Shown piece after piece: positions 57,601 through 64,000 of a stretch of DNA of 64,000 bases. Source of the stretch: Owenia fusiformis (lineage: Eukaryota; Annelida; Polychaeta; Sabellida; Oweniidae); the NCBI GenBank assembly GCA_903813345.2, contig CAIIXF020000005.1, positions 40,773,394 through 40,837,393 on the forward strand, written 5' to 3'. Under the pieces are notes generated by a model. That model did not search any database and was not told the DNA's origin. It saw nothing but the letters and a program-made list of their open reading frames with translations. The stretch's first letter is position 1. Every line of letters begins with the position of its first letter. The translations under genes were made by a program, and so were the position numbers.

Positions 57601-58684
57601 GCACGGTATGATAAAATATGTTAGGTATTCTAGGATTATTTTTCAATCGATACTCTTTTTAAGATATAAGATCTATTAAAAAAGGCGCAACGCAACCAAC
57701 GTGCAAAAGTCAAAGTTTTTGCTATAAATCAAGCAACAATGGACTACACGACCTGTAATAAATACTTGTAAGTGATGTTATCATAACTAAATTAATGTCA
57801 TTGCTTAATTTATAAAATAAGTTTCCATACATAAAATAAAAAATAATCGAAAATAATTAAAATGGGACGGAGGGGGGGGGGGGGGGAGGGGACGGAGGGG
57901 GGGAGTAATAATTCTATAAAGTGAAACAACTTCACACGAATTCTTGTATTTGAAAAATGAACTCATTAACTTAATAAGAAACTGGATGATATACCCCTGG
58001 AGACTGAAAAATGGGGACATTTGGAATAAAAGGACTTAAAGTCGCGAAACATCTCTAATCATGTCTTATATACATATTGCTCCCCCCCCTCCGTCCCCTC
58101 CCCCCCCCCTCCGTCCCAAATTCATTATTTTCGATTATTTTTTATTTCACATATGGAAGCTTATTTTATAAATTCAGCAATGACATTAATTTAGTTATGA
58201 TAACATCACTTACAAGTATTTATTACAGGTCGTCCAGACCATTGTTGCTTGATTTATAGCAAAAACGTTGATTTGTGCCTGTTGATGGCCTTGCGCCTTT
58301 TTTAATAGATCTCATACCTTAGATGCGTATCGTTTCAGAAAAAATCCCAGAAAACCTAACATATTCTACCATACCGTGCGCCTATCCATTAAGCAATTCA
58401 ATAGTAAACTTAGTCTTGAAAAAATAAATCTTCCAGATTTGTTGAATTTCCTAGCAGAAATTACCTGCTCCCCCCTCCGTCCCATATTCACGATCACCGG
58501 GCGTGAAAACGCATACCTTCTGTATGCGCACTATTTAAGAACTGAAGAAGCACAATCAATCTGTTGAGAAGCACATTTCTGGAAATTCTTGAAACTCTAA
58601 TGGAACATTTTTGAGTGCATGTTTATGTTTAAATGTTATATTTTCATTATAATTTACTTACCTGCAAGCTATGATGAAACGCAT
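54523..58684 (-). CDS. Small secreted six-cysteine protein, whole gene model
   Basis: Five exons on the minus strand: 58684-58662, 57304-57249, 56079-55968, 55735-55590, 54620-54523. All junctions are GT-AG and all phases agree. The predicted protein is 144 residues. Residues 1-19 (MRFIIACSVLLVAVRGSDG) are a signal peptide split by an intron. The mature part is probably mostly helical, with six cysteines at 28, 41, 62, 75, 86 and 111 (spacing 12-20-12-10-24), suggesting three disulphides. No membrane segment, furin-like maturation site or GPI signal is evident. I do not recognise the family, so no function is assigned. The gene converges on CCDC186. Its first intron is mostly a foldback transposon, and intron 4 holds a second CACG-ended MITE. 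Confidence 0.8.
54808..54964. mobile_element. 157-bp MITE, CACGGG ends, second copy
   Basis: Inverted relative to 26986-27141 and highly similar. The flanks are CAGTG on both sides, with one extra A between the left flank and the CAC end. It lies in intron 4 of the secreted-protein gene. Confidence 0.82.
55590..55735 (-). CDS. Secreted six-Cys protein exon 4
   Basis: 146 nt, acceptor ttattatcag, donor GCTG|gtatgt. Carries Cys 75, 86 and 111 (MIEATDMSYNCISAQIKSKP...). Confidence 0.82.
55778..55803. repeat. 12-bp hairpin
   Basis: 'atgcatccttga' and its perfect inverted copy are separated by tt, in intron 3 of the secreted-protein gene. Confidence 0.7.
55968..56079 (-). CDS. Secreted six-Cys protein exon 3
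   Basis: 112 nt, acceptor gttattttag, donor GT|gtgagt. Carries Cys 28, 41 and 62 (CAMTAMAPKVQQHCQQELTS...). The correct frame was fixed by the need to join exons 2 and 4. Confidence 0.82.
56895..57015. repeat. Dispersed repeat related to the acceptor-array flank
   Basis: 'aagactacaatataagccaa' and 'tttaaaccttatatggggcc' match 39370-39415 ('aagactacaatacaaggcaa', 'tttaaactttacatgtgacc'), with looser similarity upstream. Part of the 96-bp array unit is therefore derived from a dispersed repeat. Confidence 0.6.
57249..57304 (-). CDS. Secreted six-Cys protein exon 2
   Basis: 56 nt, acceptor gtgtttattacag, donor ATGC|gtaagt. Encodes the second half of the signal peptide (VLLVAVRGSDG) and the mature N-terminus (MSQRQIM). 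Confidence 0.78.
57476..58505. mobile_element. 1,030-bp foldback element B, 5-bp TSD AAAAC
   Basis: The left arm (about 57476-57905) and right arm (about 58081-58505) are inverted repeats with a spacer of about 175 bp similar to that of element A. Both ends read CACGCCCGGTGATCGTGAA. AAAAC flanks both sides (57471-57475 and 58506-58510). Long G runs occur near the inner end of the left arm (57861-57903), with matching C runs in the right arm. It fills most of intron 1 of the secreted-protein gene. Confidence 0.92.
58662..58684 (-). CDS. Secreted six-Cys protein exon 1 (coding part)
   Basis: ATG plus 20 nt (MRFIIAC and 2 nt of a Ser codon), donor GCAG|gtaagt. In-frame stops lie upstream (TGATAG just before), which fixes the start. 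An upstream acceptor (cttgttag) is possible. Confidence 0.75.
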
Positions 58685-59098
58685 GGTGATGTCCTCTATC
58701 AAGCCTAACAAGCAAGTAACAGTTAAGTTGATCACTTATAAATAATGTAGAAATAGCACATTTCCAGCTTTTATTTGGAATATAATTAATCTTTAATAAA
58801 CAGGCAGCTGACAGGTTCAATTTGTATATATTTATCTCATAATTGAAAGCAAAATATACGGAAATCGAGTGTCAAATGATATTTATTTGAATTATCTACG
58901 ATTTGTTTTTTGACAGTTCAGACCAAAGTCGAAATCCATACTAGTATTATAAAGTATCTTTGGTCTCAGGAAAGTATGGAATGATATGACCCAAAAAGTT
59001 TCTAAAATTGTACCAATTTTTCGTTAAGCTTGCTCACAAGCTTGGGCTGACAAGCATAAGCTCTGATTCTCTCTTTAAAATAATATGCTTTCAAATAA

Positions 59099-59286
59099 GG
59101 GTTATGCACTGGGAGGTTTTGGACATGGAGTTTATCATCCAGAAGGAGATATATAAGGATTATTGGGAGGCCGTTTTGGATACAGGGATTATCCCAAGGG
59201 AAATATGTGTATCTCCCGAGGGACCGAGGGAGATACACATATGTCTCGCGGTAGAACCCTGTATCCAAAACCGACCGTACATAACA
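59099..59286. mobile_element. Hairpin MITE, GTTATGTAC ends, second copy
   Basis: The left end 'gttatgcactgggaggtttt' and the inverted right end 'gttatgtacggtcggttttg' match 45414-45548. The centre has a perfect palindrome around 'tatctcccgagggaccgagg' with its partner 'agatacac'. It has an extra internal copy of the 'gttttggatacaggg' block. Confidence 0.72.
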
Positions 59287-59360
59287 TATGTATTTCATAC
59301 CTACTGAGGTTCTAGGTACATCATACCTTATAAAGTTCCAAAATTCCAAAACATACTTAA

Positions 59361-59936
59361 AGGGGCAACAAGGACTGTAGAGAGAAAATTCGAATTTTTT
59401 TATTTTTTCTGAGCTATCAGGTCAATATTTGGCTTGACATCTTCTTTGACATACCTATTTTCTTAAAATGTATGGATAAACTATCAATTTCAGCATTAAG
59501 AAGTGTAAATTCAGTTCAAAGCTCCTATAAAGGGAGTCCCACTTATATATTTTTAAGATTCACCACGTTTCAAGAGGGATATCAGCTGAAATGATGTTCA
59601 TCCAGGGGGTTTCTTTGGAGATAATAAAAATATATGTTAGTCTTGATGAAATATCAAAACTTAAATATTTATTTTATTTATTTATTTATTATTTAGACGT
59701 ACACTTTTAAATCAGTGGCACACTAAAAATATTTAGGTGCGTCTACAGTCAAAATACATACATGATCATTAAAATATCTAAAATCGTTCTTATAAGTCAG
59801 GTTTAAAAATCTTTGTTAAAAACTGTTTTACCAGTCCATCTACAATATAAAATTGATCGTGCCCCCATTGACTGAGAACATCATCACCTAACATAAAATA
59901 GAGTTTATTTTCTGACATTGCACTAATTGTTGCACC
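59361..59936. mobile_element. TTAA-flanked MITE, second copy, with nested insertion
   Basis: TTAA at 59357-59360 and 59937-59940; ends AGGGGCAAC and GTTGCACCT. 59361 to about 59655 matches 9217-9500. About 260 bp of unrelated sequence follows before the right end. The insertion starts with '(ttta)n', read on the minus strand as an A-rich tail, suggesting a minus-strand retroposon 3' end. Confidence 0.75.
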
Positions 59937-60287
59937 TTTAAGGTACGCGTTTTCTTGGTCTTATGTTTGAGATTTTCCAAAAATTTGAAAAAAGAAATTT
60001 AAAAAAAGGAGGAGGGAAATTAGCGCAGATTTTGGACAGTCAAATGTTTGATTTTGGCCATTTTCTAGGGATTTAAACAAGTGCATAATGTTACGCCAAT
60101 GCAATACCTCCAGGAAAATCACAGACCCGGGAGTCTATAGAAACTTTGACCTATCTACACTTCGTTTAGAGTAGTCACGTGACTCTAAAGCATGGCCGAA
60201 AATTTGTAGACGATTTTCAATATTTTGTTCACAAGAAAGAAAACCATTTAAACGGTATGTATGATAAATATTTTACTCGTTCCGTTT

Positions 60288-61087
60288 CTACAATTCACGT
60301 TTGTATATCTCTTTCTTTGACACGGATTCATTTGAATCTAAATATTGGCTGAGTGCTCGAAAATGTAAAAAAAACTTCTTTCGCCAAGTTTCGGGAATTC
60401 CAGGATTTTGAGCCCACTCGGATTCTACCAAATCAGATCTCAGTGTACGTCTATAGCATTCACCAAGGAAAGGTTGCATAGTATTGAGGTCAATATAGAA
60501 AGTCTCGCTAAAAGTACTTATCTTTTGGCCGATGTTCTATATCGTGAAGGTTTCACTTTCTTTTTGCTTTGCAATGCAAGACTCTTATAACTTTATTATA
60601 AGATCAAATGCACGAGTCGCGTCTGGTCGACCGTGACAATGTTAACGACTTCTGATTGGGTCTGCATACACAACTGTGCCACATAGATAATGATTTATAC
60701 AGTGGGGGACTAGTATGTATCCAACAGACTGACTAGAAGTCAGTCTGTTATGATAGATCTATACTAAGAAATTCTCCATCTAAAATGTCACTCGACTTTT
60801 TTGTGATTATAAGTCAAAGAAAGCATTCTTGAGTTTCAAATTGACTTCTGTGGTAACTTGAAACCATCTTCTAATTTATTCCACTTACCTTTTATTGTTT
60901 CTCCAAATATATTCTTTGAAAATCGGATTTTAAGGGTGTTAATCAGGGTAATTCTTAGTCCAACAACATTAGACCTAGCCTGGGCCTCGTTTCTTATCTG
61001 ACATGTCTTATGGCCCCGGCTAGGTCTAACTTCCATGATGATTTTGTCCTTGATGCGATCATTTAATCGTTCAGCAGGTTTCGACAT
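60288..61087 (-). CDS. Unrecognised protein, two-exon minus-strand model (partial)
   Basis: Exon a 61087-60889 opens with ATG (MSKPAERLNDRIKDKIIMEV...) and has a strong donor (AAAG|gtaagt). Exon b 60424-60288 starts at tgatttggtag|AA, the only acceptor in that frame that restores phase, and ends with a stop after WAQNPGIPETWRKKFFLHFR... The joined product is 111 residues, basic, without signal peptide. I do not recognise it. The frame of exon b is open and protein-like for some 40 codons further upstream, so the real exon boundary may differ. Confidence 0.4.
60723..60749. repeat. 11-bp hairpin
   Basis: 'aacagactgac' and its exact inverted copy around a 5-nt loop. Confidence 0.65.
60772..60801. 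repeat. 30-bp repeat, inverted partner at 62891-62920
   Basis: 'ttctccatctaaaatgtcac' plus 'tcgacttttt' is found exactly inverted at 62891-62920, with weaker similarity for some 20 bp further. It is either a dispersed repeat or the ends of a 2.15-kb element; I saw no target duplication. Confidence 0.6.
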
Positions 61088-61099
61088 GCGGAACTAATT

Positions 61100-62400
61100 A
61101 AACCGTAATAAGATGGTATCGTTACAGAAATAATGTGATCAACGCATGCATACATACCTTATGAATAAATACAAATCATCACATACCCCCCTGTAACCTC
61201 ATCGATGTATAATTATGAAAATGTTGGGAGAAGGCTTTTTCTTAGTTTAGAAAACTCTGTTCTGGTTCCAGTAACATCGAAATGTCAAATCCTTTCAGGA
61301 ATAAACCGCCGTTAGCAACACTGAACGAAACAAGTTCATAAAACGAAACGAACCCCGGTTATCCTATATATAAGTACAAAATATTGTCATACTGTAGGAG
61401 GCTTGCGATAAACATTGAAGTTATTAAAATGTAACAATTGTTACAAAGCATGTATGCTGAGTAAAATACATGATCCCAGTTATAAACAATTGAGTGTATT
61501 CCTAGGTACGTTTTGCAAGCAGAAAACCATAAACAATTACCATAATTTAATATTTAGGCACAATTATTCAACACAATCACAATCTAGCACAATCAATGAC
61601 ATCTATATTTCTTTGAGCTGAAATTACCAGTAATCAAATGCATCAATAATGTTGCGAGTATTGCTTTTTAAAGTTTTTATAAATAACAATAGAGTAAACT
61701 TGGGTGAATACACGCGCTGTTTGAATAAAGCAAAGATTCGTGTCATACTGGATGGTTATGGTATGAGGTTCCATATCCATCCGCCAAAAGGTATGACCCC
61801 TATATAGTCCATTTAAAAACCTGTGGTATCGTTCTAAATAACGCCATAGTTGGCTTCTAGGGTACCTAGTATGCCACTATTTGGTATCAAAATAAAGAGG
61901 AGGAGTTCAACTTTCATTTGAATTACGAAAATAGCGATGTAGGTCAAAATAGTTCCGAACGTGAGCATGTTTACTACGCGTTTGCACGTCATATCAGAAT
62001 TGAGGAAGTGGTAGCAAACGCGAGTTACAATAAACGGACGCTGATATCTCAAAAAGTAACCTGACTCCCTATAGTTCGATGTAGGTCAATCGAACCCCTA
62101 TATGAACAGGTACATTTTGATATATAACACTATGGGGGGTAAGCGTTTCATAGTTGGTCACGAACGCCATATGTGCAAAGTATTGTTATGAATTTTCGAA
62201 TTTGGTGTTGGATTACGGTACTCATACCTTAAAATAAATATCAATATTGAAGAACAATTTCGTTTCGCTGACCAAGTTTACTTTGGCGACGCACAGACAG
62301 ACATTGCCGGTTGAAATATTCGTCTCATAAATTGGTAAGAATAAGACTCATTTTACGATTAAAAATGAACATTTAACACAATAATATTATGTGAAATCGC
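61100..62400. other. Intergenic, no gene supported
   Basis: Short AT-rich frames only. I see no recognisable repeat or RNA gene. Confidence 0.5.
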
Positions 62401-62403
62401 CTG

Positions 62404-62661
62404 ATGAAAGGTGGTTTTATATTATTGTTAAGTATCAGTGTCATATTAGCGAGGAAAAGTGGTTTCGATAGATCCACAACTTGCATCAAAGGAAAGAATA
62501 GCATGGAGGTTAAACTCAATAATGGCCCCAAGAAAAAATTCCTAATAGTAAAGAACGCCGTTATTGAGTTTAACGACGTTGAACTAGGTAATTCTGTGCC
62601 ATTTTATCAAAAATCTTGTTGCTATCTAGAAACGAGCAATTGTGATCTTGTTGTTACCTAG
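62404..62661 (+). CDS. Signal-peptide ORF, possible first exon of a secreted protein
   Basis: 85 codons. Residues 1-19 (MKGGFILLLSISVILARKS) look like a signal peptide. The rest has a protein-like composition and ends with a QKSCCYLETSNCDLVV block. The CC-x6-C-[DN]L pattern weakly recalls MANEC/MANSC domains, which have CC followed by CxL in their second half. No convincing donor lies before the stop, so it is a short protein, a damaged copy, or an exon with a weak donor. Confidence 0.35.
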   Translation: MKGGFILLLSISVILARKSGFDRSTTCIKGKNSMEVKLNNGPKKKFLIVKNAVIEFNDVELGNSVPFYQKSCCYLETSNCDLVVT

Positions 62662-62890
62662 GAACCAGCAACTGTGATGTCACGTCACACTCATGTTAAT
62701 TCTGGAATCACATGGCAGCCATTTTGGAAATTTCAAAAAAGTTCCCAATTAAAAAGGCTTTAATGCTGTTTACAAATTGGAAACTATGGCAGAATCAACA
62801 AAGGGTTTGTGAAATAATTAGGATATGGTTTCAAAATTATGCACATGACAATATATGACTACTAAATGCAGGCAGGGACTTTTAATTGCC

Positions 62891-62920
62891 AAAAAGTCGA
62901 GTGACATTTTAGATGGAGAA
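62891..62920. repeat. 30-bp repeat, inverted partner of 60772-60801
   Basis: Perfect inverted match; see the partner entry. Confidence 0.6.
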
Positions 62921-64000
62921 ATTTTTACTTTCCTGTGGAAATTGCAGCGAAATTTTTTGCACAAAATTATCAATTGCAGGAACCACTTCTTCAATAAAAT
63001 AAACATTACAAAATTTCAATTAAATAGTGAGGTACAATTAAATACAATAAAAAGTAACACAGCATATTGTCAAGTGGAAATAAAGCTAGTTGAAGAAACA
63101 ACTTTGCACATTAATTTTACCCAATCAGCCATTTTGAATAGCACTTCCTATGTAAACAAATACTTAGAATTACCAAACTTTAACATAGGTGCCTTATAGT
63201 CTGAATATAATTCAGACTCTAAATAGGATATAGTCTAAGTGGGGGACATAAGGAATTGCTATAGCTCAGTGCATGAAATAAGGATTTTTTTAACCTAGAC
63301 ATTTTGGCAGGCCTGCCAGATTTTAACAAGCCATATCATTTTTTCTCAGGCCAATTTTTGGCAGGCTGTTTCTTCCTTCTCTGGCCAAAAATTTCACTTA
63401 CCATATTTCTCCACAACCACTCTAAATTGAGATTTAGTTTAGTACAATATTAACAAAGATAAAACTAATTGCATATTGCATGTCATGTATCATTCAATAT
63501 ACTGTACTTGATGACTTAACCAACAGCCTGAGTGTGTTGATTCCCCCCTAGATTCACCTTGCAAAAACATGAGGAACATGTACATATTGATCAAACTAAA
63601 TTTTACTGATTTTGGTCGGTTTAGAATTGCTCAGAACTCAGAAGCTTCAAGGTATTCAAAAACACATATTATGTACACAGACTCCACTAAAATTCAAGGT
63701 ATATATTATTGGTGTCACGGTCAAAAAAATTCGGTACGGTTTGGATCGGTACAAATGGTCTCGGGATACGGTACTTTCGGGACGGGACGGGACAGACAGA
63801 ACACTAAAAATGATACAATCGTCTGATGATGACAGTTTCACTTTCACTTTCAGTGTCACTTTTCAAAATCACATTCAGAAATACGTCAATTAAATCAAAT
63901 ATAAAGCATCTGCCGCGAATGTGATCAGCATTTCACATAGTCTGCATGGTGTACTATCACCAATTCGTTTACCTTGTGATATCGGAGTCCAAAAATACTT
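62921..64000. other. No supportable gene; short unclassified repeats
   Basis: 63290-63375 has repeated 'ggcag/aggcc' motifs and 63715-63795 a 'tcggtacggt...gggacgggacgg' block that looks like dispersed-repeat sequence. Open frames here are AT-rich and unlike protein. Confidence 0.45.

Noticed and set aside
62855-63199. 114-codon plus-strand frame
   Set aside because: Very AT-rich (Asn, Lys, Ile), no domain, and it overlaps the 30-bp inverted repeat at 62891. Chance cannot be excluded.
63715-63795. GC-richer block with 'tcggtacggt' and 'gggacgggacgg' as a gene or promoter
   Set aside because: Looks like dispersed-repeat sequence; no exon structure or core promoter nearby.

Overview
Eukaryotic nuclear DNA, AT-rich and intron-rich, with long introns, many small DNA transposons, GT-AG splice sites and isolated coding exons. 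It looks like a bilaterian marine invertebrate (ambulacrarian, amphioxus-like or lophotrochozoan). The sequence alone does not let me choose among these, and I see no bacterial or viral gene organisation. || Layout. 1-14.6 kb: no gene I can support; it holds a 1,025-bp terminal-inverted-repeat (TIR) element (4742-5766), a TTAA-flanked MITE (9217-9531) and two short members of a TACCCT-ended family. 14.6-16.4 kb (+): an uninterrupted 591-codon ORF for an unrecognised coiled-coil protein. 16.4-22.8 kb: non-coding, with inverted-repeat elements and a decayed mariner copy (21841-22835). 22.9-54.1 kb (+): the main gene, an orthologue of CCDC186 (human C10orf118, C. elegans CCCP-1), reconstructed here as 17 coding exons plus one candidate 21-nt microexon. 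All intron phases agree, giving 1,186 codons (1,193 with the microexon). Its first mapped intron (24.4-38.5 kb) carries a pogo-type MITE, a TTAA element, a Mutator-like MITE, a 1,020-bp near-perfect palindromic transposon and a 5'-truncated LINE. 54.5-58.7 kb (-): a convergent five-exon gene for a 144-residue secreted six-cysteine protein. 59-64 kb: repeats, a probable two-exon minus-strand gene piece (60.3-61.1 kb) and a plus-strand signal-peptide ORF (62.4 kb). || The most unusual structure is in the CCDC186 gene. The 3' splice junction of the exon at 40761 (pyrimidine tract, AG and first 44-45 nt of exon) occurs 15 times in a row at 96- or 88-bp spacing. Only the last copy continues into the full exon; every earlier copy reads into a stop. 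Two other introns of the same gene show related structures: a 20-bp minisatellite running into the acceptor at 39105, and four 22-bp copies of the acceptor junction at 43695. || A second theme is transposon ends. Five insertions from three otherwise unrelated non-autonomous families begin with CACG and are flanked by 5-bp duplications (one pair offset by a base). This is the end and target signature of the Transib/RAG superfamily. Two of the five are 1-kb foldback palindromes lying in introns, so they would be transcribed as long hairpins.
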